Positions 1 through 11,030 of a stretch of DNA of 64,000 bases are shown piece after piece; position 1 is the stretch's first letter; the number at the start of each line of letters is the position of its first letter. Origin of the DNA: Zanthoxylum bungeanum (taxonomy: Eukaryota; Streptophyta; Magnoliopsida; Sapindales; Rutaceae). A program made the translations under genes and the position numbers. Under the pieces are notes generated by a model. That model did no database searches. It worked only from the letters and a program-made list of their open reading frames with translations, and was not told the DNA's origin. The DNA lies in assembly GCA_019454045.1 (NCBI GenBank), contig SKCR01034769.1, positions 29,288 to 93,287 on the forward strand, read 5' to 3'.

Positions 1-514
1 AAAGTATATTGATTGTCGCAAGTATTAGCGGTGCAAGTCTCAGGTTAAGACCAAATACATCTACCCTGATTTCGGACTTCCATAGACACATAGTCATACT
101 ACCAATGGAATTCCGAGGGGGTCTATCCAGAGCGAAGTTGTTTCACGTACGATCGGTAAAATACAACCTCCTATTACACTTGCATGAGTATCCTATACCC
201 AAATATATGAGAACTATGATGTTGTGCCCTCACAACGTGCACAAGTGTAATACTAGTCTTTTACGTATTTATCGATGTCCGATCTCGATAATACTCTGAC
301 TAGGGATATTTAATGATTTATCCTTCGTGGACTGATACTGTCTCATATCATTCTCAATCCAGGAACAAATCATAGGGACCTCCTATCATTTATATATCTT
401 GGTGATCTAATCACAAATGATAAGAGAGCAAATCTCCTTTGTCACATAGTTAATTTGTACAACAACACCATGATTTGTACAAATAGTGACGCTAAGGGTC
501 ATAATTGTCCAACA
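1..514 (-). mobile_element. 3' LTR of a Ty1-copia element (cut by window start)
   Basis: Reverse complement of the LTR at 44300-49176 and 56322-57723. It begins on the minus strand with TGTTGG at position 514, directly after a purine tract. Only the first 514 bases of the LTR lie in the window. A further copy in the same orientation is at 17427-18846 and may be the 5' LTR of this element. Confidence 0.85.
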
Positions 515-525
515 ATCTCTCACTT
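515..525 (-). other. Polypurine tract of the copia element
   Basis: On the minus strand the bases AAGTGAGAGAT lie directly before the LTR start TGTTGG. This is the usual copia plus-strand primer. The related element has AAGTGGGAGAT at 56311-56321. Confidence 0.75.
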
Positions 526-1367
526 GGCCTATAGCCAGTCACTCGAGTGTTTAACACCCGAACTATGTACGGTTGGCTCAAACTGCTGAGAAAATATTTT
601 CGTTAGCGGATTTGCATGATTATCTTCTGATGCGATTTATTCGATCATCACATTGCCATAATGTATGATCCGAACGAATTAGATGAATATCGAAGTATGT
701 ATCTAGATCGTTGATGAGACCATTAATTCTTTAGCCTGCGCTGCAGCCTAGCTCAGCTGCTAACAGAATTATATCTAATCTAATTAGATTTTATATCGAC
801 CCAAAAGGCTTCTATTGCTGCCTCAGCTGCAACAATAACCCGCATTTGTTGTTTATTCGGTAACAGTATCCTGCTTTGATAGATTTCCAGCTCACTGTTC
901 CGTTATTCAATCTTTATAGTACCGTTTACGACTTATAGTCATTTTTATCGGTTAGGAAACTTGCTATATTGATCCCAGTCACTTCAAGTTCTCTTTCTCC
1001 ATAGATTAAGAAAGCATCCTTAGTTCTCTTAGAAACTAAAGAATGTTCTTAATATCAATCCAGTGACTATCACTTGGATTGGCCTGTTTGTGACTTCATA
1101 TGCTCAAAGCGTATGAGACACCAGGTCGCGTATATTTTTCAATGTACGATTTCTCGGAGAGTTTTCTGGAAAGCCAAGATTTCCCCGATTATTTTATGTG
1201 AATATCATTTCCAAGAAATGACATATTATCATTATTGTATAGGACAACCACTGTCAGTGCACTCCCACTAACCCTCTTATATACATAAGAATCATTTTTG
1301 TTTTGAATTAAATCATAAACTATTATGATTACATCAAAACGATAATTCTAAGAACCAAATGCTTGCT

Positions 1368-1604
1368 TCAATCCAAACATGGATCGAATAACTTGCAAAC
1401 CTTGTTTGCTAGTTTTGGTACGACAAAACCGACAGGATGTTGTAAACATCCTCCAAATGGTTTCCTTTTCAGGAAAGCGATTTTGCCATTCAGCTGACAT
1501 ATTTCATGAATTAAACATGCAGTATCAGCAATCATTATCCAAATGGATTTACCATGGCAATAGTTAAAAGGTTGAATCGTAATCAACACAATGTTGATAA
1601 CCAT
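1368..1604 (-). pseudogene. Ty1-copia reverse transcriptase fragment
   Basis: The minus strand encodes about 78 residues with the copia RT segment GKIAFLKRKPFGGCLQHP followed by GFVVPKLANKVCKL. This is the region around the first catalytic Asp ('DVKTAFLNG' in live elements), where GK replaces the expected DVK and the Asp is lost. Stops flank it on both sides. The same segment in the plus-strand relative is at 55249-55608. It is a dead fragment of the 1-18846 element. Confidence 0.75.
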
Positions 1605-2299
1605 ACCTTTCCACTACAAGCCTAGATTAGTACGTTGATATCTTGCCATCCATGTATGTCTTCCTTGAAGACTTATATAGTACCAATAGGCACAATGCTT
1701 TATGGTACAACAACTAGTATCCAAACATAGTTGGTATACATGGAATCCATTTCGGACTCATGACACTTTGTCATAATAGGGAGCCGATACCTTGTATCAC
1801 TTCCTCATATGTAGTCGGTTGGTATTCCTCAATAAGATAGACATCTTTTCGGGGTGAGATCATAAACCCATACCCCAGGTTGTTTTCTGACTCTCTCCGA
1901 CATACGCGGTTCTTGTGTATTCGAAGATTACTGGTATAGTTTCATCCTTGATGAACTATATGTGTTCCATTAAGGATCTGTGCCTAGAATAGTATTACTC
2001 TGATTTTCATCGAGTTTTACTATCCTCCTACTTACCACTGCATATCGGTATTCCTCTCAGGAAAATCGCATGGTGAGCAACAATAAAATTGTTCTCTTGT
2101 GAGTTGTATAAGTACTATACTTTGGTATCTCTATGATAACCTACAATTCGGCAGTTATCCAATTTGGGTTTTAGTTTGGTATCATCCAAACATATGCCTA
2201 GCATACCCAAATAATCAGGAATGAGAAACCTGGTTTCTTTCATGTGCATATCTAATATGAAATCTGTCAAACAGATTTTTATGGAACCTTATTCTAAAT

Positions 2300-2880
2300 A
2301 AGTTATGCACTATTTATGCTTATCTGTTGAAGGAAATGGTAGCTCAGAGCGACTCATGAATAACCTTATCATGTCTAACAAAATTTGGTTTATCACTGTT
2401 CGGACACACCGTCAAAAAGACGTGTTCCGGGAGGAGTCCTTATTGAAAGAATACTATACTCTTTCAAGTATATTAGAAACTTATTTCTTAGGTATTTTCC
2501 ATTATGGTCTTACCGTGATGGTATAATACTTTAGCCGGTCTGTTTGTCTATTTTGTGTCGAAAACTGTAAAGTTTTCGATTTGTGTTTCAAAAGAAACAC
2601 ATAACCATAACGCGATGCCACATCCGTAAAGGTCACGAAATATTCATATCCACCTCTAGCCTAGCTAGACATGGGCCCACTTGCTTCACTATGAACTATG
2701 GCTAACAGATCGGTGGCATTTACACTTTTACCAAGTAAATAGTGTTTTAGGCACTTTGCCCAATAAACTAGATTCGTAGACTTTATTTGAATGGAATCAA
2801 ATTAGTCTTAGTACCCACTCTTCAAAAGTGCGGATATACGAGTCTTGTTTGATTGTGTCCCAGACAACAAAGCCAAAAAT
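2300..2880 (-). pseudogene. Ty1-copia integrase remnant
   Basis: The stretch is the reverse complement of the integrase core of the plus-strand relative (53880-54500), including the part that reads 'TPQLSGVSERRNRIL' there. Indels and stops interrupt every frame here, so only nucleotide similarity supports the call. Catalytic residues cannot be followed. Confidence 0.55.
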
Positions 2881-3349
2881 TAGTTTCTTCTGATCAAATC
2901 AGTTTGAGCAATTTGTTTGTCATGTTATACGTTTGAGATTTTATTTATATTCAAAATATAAATGATGTTATTCACATCTAATGTGTATATCTCAATATCA
3001 TCTTTATAAAATAAAACACTTTAGTGTTCTAGAATATAAAGGCTCAACCGCAGCGGGTTAAACACTGATATAAAGATAATGTTTCTAGTCAAACTAGTTA
3101 CATTATAACGGTTTCCTAATTTAGGTACACACCCGAAGGGTATTTCCTAAATTAGGTATCTACGGTTAAAACAGCGACAGTCGTCCCGTTTCCAATTCGC
3201 AGATTAATCTCAATTGATGTCAGTATCCTGCTCATAGCAGATTCTGAACATCGGTATATTTTTATGTACCACACTAAGTATCTAAATTCCTATTTTAATA
3301 CTAGTAGTGAACATAATATGACAAACATATTTGAAGTCAGAGCCTTGCT

Positions 3350-3480
3350 CGTCTTCAATTCATTTATGTCTACTTTGTCCAAACTGCAGTCACGCTTCCG
3401 CGATCCCGTTTGCCACATTTAGGCAGACATTTTGGGATATATCCTTTTATCTTCCTAGAAGATTATAATGATTTTTCCTT
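3350..3480 (-). pseudogene. Copia gag zinc-knuckle remnant
   Basis: The minus strand corresponds to the CCHC knuckle and basic tail of gag at 53320-53440 in the related element. Only 'CLPKCGK' survives here before the frame breaks, and the His and last Cys of the knuckle are lost. It lies in the expected place upstream of the integrase remnant. Confidence 0.5.
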
Positions 3481-4357
3481 TGCCATTTTCTATATTCCAA
3501 AAGCCTTTGGCCAAGCCTTGGCTGACTATAATATCGAAGTAAAGTGCGACTAGCGCTTCTTGCCATATTGCAAACTTTGACTTTGTCTCCTTGAGAATAG
3601 TCATTAACTCTCCAAGAGTTAAGTATTGTAATTTAGTACTTCTTAGATCTAAAGATAGATCTTTGAAGAACCTTCAATTTCATTATCATACTTTAAGAAT
3701 CTAATCCTTAGTTCTGATTAAGAAATTAAGGAGTTTACTGCGACAAGCTTAATGGATTAAGCACTAAAGTTATCATCACATAAATCTTCCAAAGATTATG
3801 TTCTACTATTTGCTTAACTCCGGGCTTAGGCCTAATATGTTATTTTATCAAATAAAGTAACTTATTATTTTCCAGGACCATCTTGAAATTTTATTCCCAA
3901 TTTGAAAATTAAACCATTTAAATACATTTTCCCTAGGATTATGTTTTAAATGTCAATCTTTCAATTCTATCTTGATTCTAATAGTCCAACTATTTAATCA
4001 ATGATTTTGGTACTATTAAATATAATGATTATTATAGTCCAACTATTTTAATCAACTATAATTTAATTAAATCAAATATATTGATTATTATAATCCAATT
4101 ATATAATCAAATATAAATGAATAGTTTGAATACAGTCCAACTGTTAATTAAAACAACGTTTAAATATTAGTCCAACTAACATTTAATTTATTTGACGAAT
4201 GATATTTGTGATTGAGCGTATATGGCAAGTAATTAAACGAATATTGCAAATTTAATTCTTGCCTCCCACTATTTTTCGGCGAGCCTCTACCCCTCTGTCG
4301 AGTACTCGGGAAACCGTGTTTCCTAGCGGGCTAGGATCCCGTTAAATATCACACAAT

Positions 4358-4733
4358 CTTGACTTTGGCCAACAAATTGTATGATAATTAACTAGGTAGA
4401 TCTCTAAGATCAATTGGATCCAATCCAATTCCTAGTTACAGTAGGGAGACATCCAAGTCCGAAACATATATCTTATATATGACAATATATCCAATATATT
4501 ACCTAACATTTTTCCTCTAAATCAACTAATCATTGGCTTGGCACAACAAACTTAGTGATCCCAGTTAAGCGCGACCCATTGACCATGGAAAGCTTCGTAA
4601 TCAATGTCGATGGACAAGAAGTGGTCTTGACTTTGGCCAACAAACCACAACTTGGACAAGACACCGATATGGAACAAAGCTCTCGTGATTCAAACACATC
4701 CTCGACGGACAAAGGCCTTGACTTTGGCCAACA
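4358..4733 (-). repeat. Three exact copies of a 17-bp leader motif
   Basis: The 17-mer tgttggccaaagtcaag occurs on the minus strand at 4717-4733, 4626-4642 and 4358-4374. The related plus-strand element has the same three copies at 51961, 52053 and 52322. Spacing is almost the same in both (91 and 268 here, 92 and 269 there). The surrounding sequence has diverged much more. The core TTGGCCAA is a palindrome. Function unknown. Confidence 0.8.
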
Positions 4734-6002
4734 ATCCAATGCCAGTCTCGGATCTGAGTAAGAATCACTCAATGGAAAAAAAACGCTTAATATTTTGCGA
4801 GGGTTTTTTGAGTGCAAATTGGCAACCAATTTATTATCTTTGTTAAGGTCTCATCATCATACACCCTTAAACATGCATTCTAAACACATAATAAAGCGCG
4901 TATAATAAAATAATAATGATATACGGATGGAACTTTACACATTGATCCTAGATCAAATCTCTCAATTTCTCTCTCTTGCTAGCACATGTATTTACTTCTA
5001 CCCGTTACACTACACTTCTAAAGAAACCTCATTTACATTGAGGGGAATAGGTGAGAAGAGAATACAAAGAATAAGGAGGTAATAAGGCTGGACACGCAGG
5101 TCCAATTAATAAATTCCAAATTTATTACAACAATTTCTAAAATTGCCCACCAATCTAATATCCATCCGATATACATTATTCATGCATCGCAACCATGTAT
5201 TCACACAAGCATGTTATAAATCAATCTAATTGTGGGACACAGAAACTGGGTGACGCATGCTGTTCCGGGCTCGCGGCCCGGTTGGGAGTACGGAGTAGCC
5301 CGCGGGGGACTAAACCGGAGAATAATGAAGTCTCCACCCGGTGTGAACCGGGAAAATGAGATTTAAGGCCGCACTAACCCCTCGCAAGGGAAGACCTCAA
5401 ACCGTTGGGTTCAGAATGGTCCCTTACTTATGCCACTTGTAATAAAATGGTTTTTGCAATAATCTAACCAAGCCTAAACAACATATTTCCAAGGATAATC
5501 TATTTCCCCGTTCACATGCATAAATCAAAGGTTCATCTAAGTTCACATGTAACACATTTTTAAGTTTGCATACAACCTATTTGCATATAATCTATGTCCG
5601 AATTTGCATGCATAAAGATAAATATGGCTAGCATACAATGTTATAAGCACATTACATTCCATCATAGGCATGCCAGTAGATAATAATTGTACAATCATGC
5701 ATGGAAGCAAATTTGAATAACGACGAACATGCAATAGCACACGGCAATCTCATGAACATACTTCGATCATATAATGCGGAAAACAAAGAACAACCTAAAC
5801 ATAATGCAAATTACAAACGCGAACTAAATGACTAATCATGCTTGAAAATGAACAACTAAATGGGCTAAATCATGCTTGAATACCATCTCATGAATACATC
5901 AAATAACTAAATGCAGGAATACAAATAATATGATTGATTACATGATACAAGAGAAATCACCTAAGAATAATTATGCATGACATGTGATGAAAAGGACTCA
6001 GT

Positions 6003-6260
6003 TTAGTGTGCGCGCGTTCGTGTAGCGTTCGAAAATGTGTTCGAACGGTAAACAGAAGGTTCGCGTTCGTATAGCATTTGATAACGCGTTCGAACGGGTC
6101 CAGACCTGATGCCTGATAAAACAAATGAAATACGTGCGCGTTCGAATAGCGTTTGTAAACGCGTTCGAATGGGAAACAGAAGGTTCGCGTTCGTGTAGCG
6201 TTCGAGAACGTGTTCGAACATACTGAGATAGAAAACATGCGTTCGTGAGGCGTTCTGAAA
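6003..6260 (-). repeat. Repeat cluster of GTTCGAACG palindromes in Ogre-like LTR
   Basis: Four imperfect units built on gcgttcgtgtagcgttcgaa followed by cgttcgaacg and gaaggttcgcg. The homologous cluster is at 34485-34810 in the solo LTR. A smaller pair of clusters sits in U3 (7805-7890 and 32570-32655). TTCGAA and CGTTCGAACG are perfect palindromes. Short chance ORFs cross the cluster but differ between LTR copies. Confidence 0.8.
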
Positions 6261-6365
6261 TGCGTTCGAACGGGGTTACAGCAGTGACATAAAAAAACAT
6301 TAAACAATGTGACGCATACGTGACCGGATGAATAGATGACACCTAATAAATAATAACGGGCTAAA

Positions 6366-6800
6366 AGGTGCGGCAAAGCATCGTGGTAAAGGATTTTAAC
6401 CCCTCGAAATAGAGGACCTTTAATCCGACTTACTAAGCCCATGCGCTAATAATACAATGCATATAAGAAATAAAGAACAACAATATCGGACTTCGTATAC
6501 CCGATTGAACACATCTCACATTCAACCGAATATACATCATCCGGCGCGGCAAAGCATCGTGGTAAATGATTTTAACCCCTCGAAATAGAGGACCTTTAAT
6601 CGCACTTACTAAGCCCATGCGCTAATAACACAATACATAAAATAAAAGAAACAAACATATCGGACTTCGTATACTCGATTGAACACATCTCACATTCAAC
6701 CGAATATACACCATCCGGCGCGGCGAAGCATCGTGGTAAAGGATTTTAACCCCTCGAAATAGAGGACCTTTAATCACATTTACCAAGCCCATGCGTTTGA
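6366..6800 (-). repeat. Three ~175-bp tandem repeats with conserved hairpin in LTR
   Basis: Each unit contains gcatcgtggtaaa followed by taacccctcgaaatagagga, at about 6369, 6544 and 6718. The stretch 'cctcgaaatagagg' can fold as a short hairpin. The solo LTR has the same three units in opposite orientation at 34010-34080, 34185-34260 and 34350-34425, so the array predates both insertions. Confidence 0.8.
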
Positions 6801-7509
6801 CCTCATCATTACTCAAACAAACAACATGCAGAAAATAAATAACGACAATAAACAAATCAAGATAACGTGAAATAAAATATGTGTCGTATACTCAAGTGGT
6901 ATGTGGAGTTGTATCCCGAGTACAGATCATACTACCGTCTATTCAGAATCGGCTATGAAATTTATGTCCGGGTTTTCATCCTATATACAACAAGAGGCGA
7001 CACATTTTCATTCATTCAAGGGCCACAACACACATTAAGCAACGACTCTCATGCGAATAAAACAATTAAAAAAATGAATGACAATAAATAGAAAAAAGTA
7101 CCCTCAGGTTTAACCTTTTAAATCACCTCTTGGATGTACGGTACACGATCGTCGGAAGGGCTAACACTCCGCAACTCCTCCAGTTCACTGGTTCACTGCT
7201 ATCGTTCGTTGTCTCACTGTTTTGAGTCGTTGTTCTCCTCGTTTTGTTGCTATTTTTTTACTATATTTCGCTGCTCTTTCGGTGATGTTTTCTGGTCACT
7301 ATTTCAGGTATTTTAGGCCACTGTTTTGGGGTATTTGGGCTGCTGTTTTGGTGATGTTAAGGGTTGCTGTTTTGGTGATGTTAAGGGCTGTGTGGGGTTA
7401 CTATTTTCTGTGGTTTATGGGGTTTCTTGTGTGAATGGGCTAGGGTGTTAATGCCTTGTAGAATTTTTGAGGTTTGTATGAATGTGCTAGCCCCTAGGAT
7501 GTGTGGTGG

Positions 7510-7526
7510 AGGCTTCTTTTTATAGG
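7510..7526 (-). promoter_or_regulatory. TATA box of Ogre-like LTR
   Basis: The minus strand reads TTTGCCTATAAAAAGAAGCC, a strong TATA box about 520 bases inside the LTR from its 5' end. Sister LTRs have CTATATAAAC (near 33108, plus) and CCTATAAAAATA (near 47790, minus) at the corresponding place, which supports a real U3 promoter. Confidence 0.65.
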
Positions 7527-8041
7527 CAAAGGCTAGGGTTAAATCTTGTTGGAGAAGGAATGAGAGATCATGCAATAAAGGTGAGATATGATTTGGTGTC
7601 ATGCAAGGAAAGCCTAAGATTGATTGGAGACAAGATTTGGCTAAATTGGGATGTGATTTATTTTATATTTGGTATGTGATTTTTAGATTTGCTTTAATTT
7701 CACCATGTGTTAAATATGTATTTTATTAATTTGGATGTGTTTTATGGGCTTTGGTGGATAATTGGGCTTGGGTGTGAGGCTAGCAGCAAAACCAGAAATA
7801 TCGACTCCGTTCGAACGCTTATTCGAACACTACACGAACGCCCGCAATCTGCTTGACGTTTGAACGTGGTAACGAACGCAGCATGAACGAAGACAGTGAA
7901 CTTGTGAAATGAATCTGATGACATAATTATTCTGAATTTCCCCTTCCGACGTCCGTTTCCCGCGACCTCAGTGACTTAAAAGGTAGTGTCTCTAAATGAG
8001 ACTCATCATAGGGACTTATATGCAAAAATGCAGTGCCTACA

Positions 8042-8056
8042 GTCGCCCCCACTTTG
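8042..8056 (-). other. Polypurine tract of Ogre-like element
   Basis: The minus strand reads CAAAGTGGGGGCGAC directly before the LTR start TGTAGG. It fixes the orientation and marks the 5181-8041 copy as the 3' LTR side of an element whose internal region lies to the right. Confidence 0.75.
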
Positions 8057-8211
8057 ATGGGACTTGTGTAATGTGTAACAATGACAATCCTATCAAAGTT
8101 ATGCAATGCATTTTCACTTACCTGGCTCGCTAGCTGCCATCTGACTTGCCTGCTGTCTCGAACTGAGTTTGATGATGTACCATTCCTGGCGTGCTAAACC
8201 ATGTACCTAGG

Positions 8212-9018
8212 GTGTCGCGGTAGTCTACAATAGTCCACACTAGTCCACGATAGTCCACGATAGTCCATGATAGTCCACGACAGTCCACGATAATCCACGA
8301 TAGTCCACATAATCCACATAGTCCACGATAATCCACGGTAGTCCACAACACTTCACGATAGTCCACGGTAGTCCACAACACTTCACGATAGTCCACGGTA
8401 GTCCACGATAGTCCACGGTAGTCCACGATAGTCCATGGTAGTCCACATAATCCACATAGTCCACACTAGTCCACACTAGTCCACGATAATCCACGGTAGT
8501 CCACATAATCCACATAGTCCACGATAATCCACGTAGTCCACATAATCCACATAGTCCACATAGTCCATGATAATCCACGATAGTCCACATAATCCATATA
8601 GTCCACATATTCCACGATAATCCACGATAGTCCACATAATCCACATAGTCCACACTAGTCCACACTAGTCCACGATAATCCACGGTAGTCCACATAATCC
8701 ACATAGTCCACATAGTTCACGATATTCCACGATAATCCACGGTAGTCCACATAGTCCACACTAGTCCACACTAGTCCACGATAATCCACGGTAGTCCACA
8801 TAATCCACATAGTCCACATAGTTCTCGATAATCCACGGTAGTCCACATAATCCACATAGTCCATGATAATCCACGGTAGTCCACATAATCCACATAGTCC
8901 ACATAGTCCACGATAATCCACGGTAGTCCACATAATCCACATAGTCCACATAGTCCATGATAATCCACATAGTCCACATAGTTCACGATATTCCACGATA
9001 ATCCACGGTAGTCCACAT
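8212..9018 (-). repeat. Minisatellite of TAGTCCAC/TAATCCAC units in Ogre-like 3' region
   Basis: About 800 bases are made of 9-11-bp words (ATAGTCCAC, ATAATCCAC, GGTAGTCCAC, CACTAGTCCAC), grouped in higher-order blocks of roughly 35-60 bases. The minus strand is nearly stop-free in more than one frame because the words lack stop codons, which gives artificial peptides rich in W, D, Y, G, L and C. The array lies just 5' of the polypurine tract of the element, where Tat/Ogre elements are known to carry variable tandem repeats. Confidence 0.92.
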
Positions 9019-9084
9019 GCCGTATCTGGCAAAACTGTTCTGATTTCTCCTTACCCGGAGTGTCGTACCTAGCAGAAACTGATC

Positions 9085-9776
9085 TGATGTGGGCCTCGCC
9101 CCCAGAGTGCTACACCCGGCCTAGACAGATATTGATAATGATGTGGGCCTCGCCCCCAGAATGCCATACCCGGCAAGACTGATACTGATGACGGCCTCAA
9201 CCCTGGAACTCATCCCCGAAACTGGAATTGCTGATAATGTGGGTCACGACCCTGGGACGCATCCCCAAAACTGCCGATGATGTGGGTCACGACCCTGGGA
9301 CACATCCCCAAAACTTATACTGATGATGATGTAGGCATCGGCCATGAGACTCATCCCTGAAACTGATACTGATGATGATGTAGGCCTCGGCCCTGGGACT
9401 CATCCCTGAAACTGATGCTGATGTGGGCCTCGACCTTGGGACTCATCCCCCAAACTAATGCTGATGTGGGCCTCGACCCTAGGACTCATCCCCCAAACTG
9501 ATTCTGATGTGGGCCTCGACCCTGGGACTCATCCCCAAAATCGATACTGATGTGGGCCTCGACCCTGGGACTCATCCCCAAAACTGATACTGATGTGGGC
9601 CTCGACCCTGGGACTCATCCCCCAAACTGATGCTGATTGAGCCTCGACCCTGGGACTCATCCCTCAAACTGATGCTGATGTGGGCCTCGACCCTGGGACT
9701 CATCCCCAAAACTGATACTGATACCGAAGTGGGCCTCGACCTTGGGACTCATCCCCGAAAACTGATACTGCTGCTG
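9085..9776 (-). repeat. Second minisatellite, ~43-50-bp unit
   Basis: About 15 units of gatgtgggcctcgaccctgg followed by gactcatccccaaaactgatact. Units are most uniform in the centre (9420-9720) and diverge at the edges, where the first two have 'cgcccccagagtgc' variants. This pattern fits unequal exchange. It directly adjoins the unrelated 8212-9018 array. Confidence 0.92.
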
Positions 9777-10378
9777 TAATTGTTTCTGATTGGCTTGACT
9801 TTGCCACTTTCTCTTTTTCTTCTTGGAAACATTTGAACAAAAAACAAAACAAACACAAAAGGGATGCAAAATATGTTACATGTATGCATGCATGAATGAA
9901 TTTTCTATCTCATTGGGTTAGGTCTTCTGCCAATCCTCTTGGTGACTACTCGGTCTCAGGTAAAATACTGCTCCAATCTGTCAACATTGATCGGCTCGGT
10001 GAACTCATTCCCTTCCAAATCTGACAATCTCACTGCTCCATTTCCCAATTTCTACATGACTATCTTATCTTTTCTGCTTGCTTATTCCGAGGATTCCCCG
10101 TGTTCTAAACATCACTGAATTTCATAGTACCAAGGTTGAATGCTTTTTCTCAAATATACTCATATTGCAGAAGAGATTCAGTGACATGAACGTCTTTATT
10201 ATCATTTAAGAAAATGGTTCGAACATGTAGACTAAATCAATGTCTATATTAAAAATGCATGATCAAATAAACTAGGAGGAATAACTTCATCATTCGCAAC
10301 ATTGTCTTCTTCCTTGGCTTATGGTTCTTCACTGTTATCCTTTATCTCAATGCAAGAAGCCTGGGTGGTTGAGTGGCT
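9777..10378 (-). mobile_element. Ogre-like internal sequence without recognisable pol
   Basis: About 600 bases between gag and the minisatellites. No protease, RT, RNase H or integrase motif is visible on either strand. The element has therefore lost pol and would be non-autonomous, or pol was never present in this derivative. Confidence 0.5.
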
Positions 10379-10867
10379 TTATGGTTGAGGGTTCATGTGT
10401 GTGTTGGGTTGTTTTTTTTCTGGATTGGGTATTTTATGAGAGTCAATGAGGTTTTGGACCTTATGCCTAGGGCGGGTGCAGTTGTCGGTGTCATGACCTT
10501 TTTCTTGATGGAAGTAACAATACTGGTTTAGGTTGAGGTACGGTGGCACAGGGTTCGGAAATGGCCTAGGTTCCAAAGGTTTTAGAAATCCTTGCATCTT
10601 CAGCTTTTCAAATACCTCCAACAAAGGTCTACCGAGATTGGAGAATCGTCTGTTTCTGATAGGGGCAATCTCAGAAGGAGTGGGCTTGGTCTTTGAAGGT
10701 TCCCCAATGGTCTTTCCATTCTGGTTGCACAACTTTCTGTTACTGGCTACACGGGGTACAGTCAAACTGGCCACAACATCGGTCAAAACTTGCAACTGCT
10801 CAGCAATTTTAGCTACATTAGTCTCCACTTGATCCAGGCGGGATCTCTCGTTGGCTGACTTGCTCAT
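10379..10867 (-). CDS. Gag fragment of Ogre/Tat-like retrotransposon
   Basis: An open frame of 162 residues. The N-terminal third is a polar helix (about residues 5-40, ANERSRLDQVETNVAKIAEQ onward), likely a coiled coil. A proline-rich linker follows (about 85-115, LEPRPFPNPVPP). A zinc-knuckle-like motif then reads CYFHQEKGHDTDNC (about 120-133), with the spacing C-x2-H-x5-H-x4-C rather than classical CCHC. This C-terminal pattern is usual for plant Tat/Ogre gag proteins, which package element RNA. Full-length gag would be several hundred residues, so this is probably the C-terminal part or a deletion product. It lies between the leader repeats and the minisatellites, in the right order for gag. 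No pol follows. Confidence 0.7.
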   Translation of the reverse strand: MSKSANERSRLDQVETNVAKIAEQLQVLTDVVASLTVPRVASNRKLCNQNGKTIGEPSKTKPTPSEIAPIRNRRFSNLGRPLLEVFEKLKMQGFLKPLEPRPFPNPVPPYLNLNQYCYFHQEKGHDTDNCTRPRHKVQNLIDSHKIPNPEKKQPNTHMNPQP

Positions 10868-11030
10868 GTTGACTGACGGTCTCTTGACGAGTCTCTCTGC
10901 TTTCCTAACCCAACGGGAATCTTTGATGGCTTTTTAGAACACAAGGGGTTAGCATGATGCGTGTATGCATGAGTGCATGTCATGTATGCGATGTATGGAA
11001 TAAATAAGCTTGTAAAAGAATTTGCACTAA

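Larger units (their letters stand above)
515..5230 (-). mobile_element. Internal region of decayed Ty1-copia element
   Basis: The block is the reverse complement of the internal region of the plus-strand element at 49190-56321, in the same order: RNase H end, reverse transcriptase, integrase, gag knuckle remnant, then the AT-rich leader. All reading frames carry many stops and indels, so it cannot encode proteins. About 3850-4250 is AT-rich with repeated 'tagtccaactat' motifs, and 4510-5230 corresponds to one unit of the 730-bp leader repeat of the other copy. It stops abruptly at 5230, where an Ogre-like LTR begins. The remaining leader and 5' LTR are probably displaced to 17427-18846. Confidence 0.8.
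5231..8041 (-). mobile_element. 3' LTR of an Ogre-like Ty3-gypsy element
   Basis: This 2.8-kb LTR reads on the minus strand from TGTAGGCACTGC (8041) to TGTCCCACA (5231). It is the same family as the solo LTR 32414-35392, the LTR at 46194-48334 and the stub 12210-12548. On its 5' side (minus orientation) lies the polypurine tract at 8042-8056, which makes it the 3' LTR. It was inserted into copia sequence. Inside are clusters of CGTTCGAACG-like palindromes, three roughly 175-bp repeats and a TATA box. Confidence 0.88.

Noticed and set aside
4530..4829. 99-residue ORF with partial match to 51989-52174
   Set aside because: The two copia copies keep nucleotide similarity but a frame change near the middle. 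Similarity is explained by shared leader sequence.
5957..6442. 161-residue minus-strand ORF rich in Arg, Thr and Phe
   Set aside because: It runs over the TTCGAA palindrome repeats of the LTR. The solo LTR copy gives different frames.
8130..9032. Overlapping minus-strand ORFs giving W/D/Y/G/L-rich repeat proteins
   Set aside because: They result from stop-free minisatellite words in more than one frame. There is no conserved start or domain.
8212..9776. CRISPR-like regular repeats
   Set aside because: Units are directly adjacent without unique spacers. The organism is a plant.
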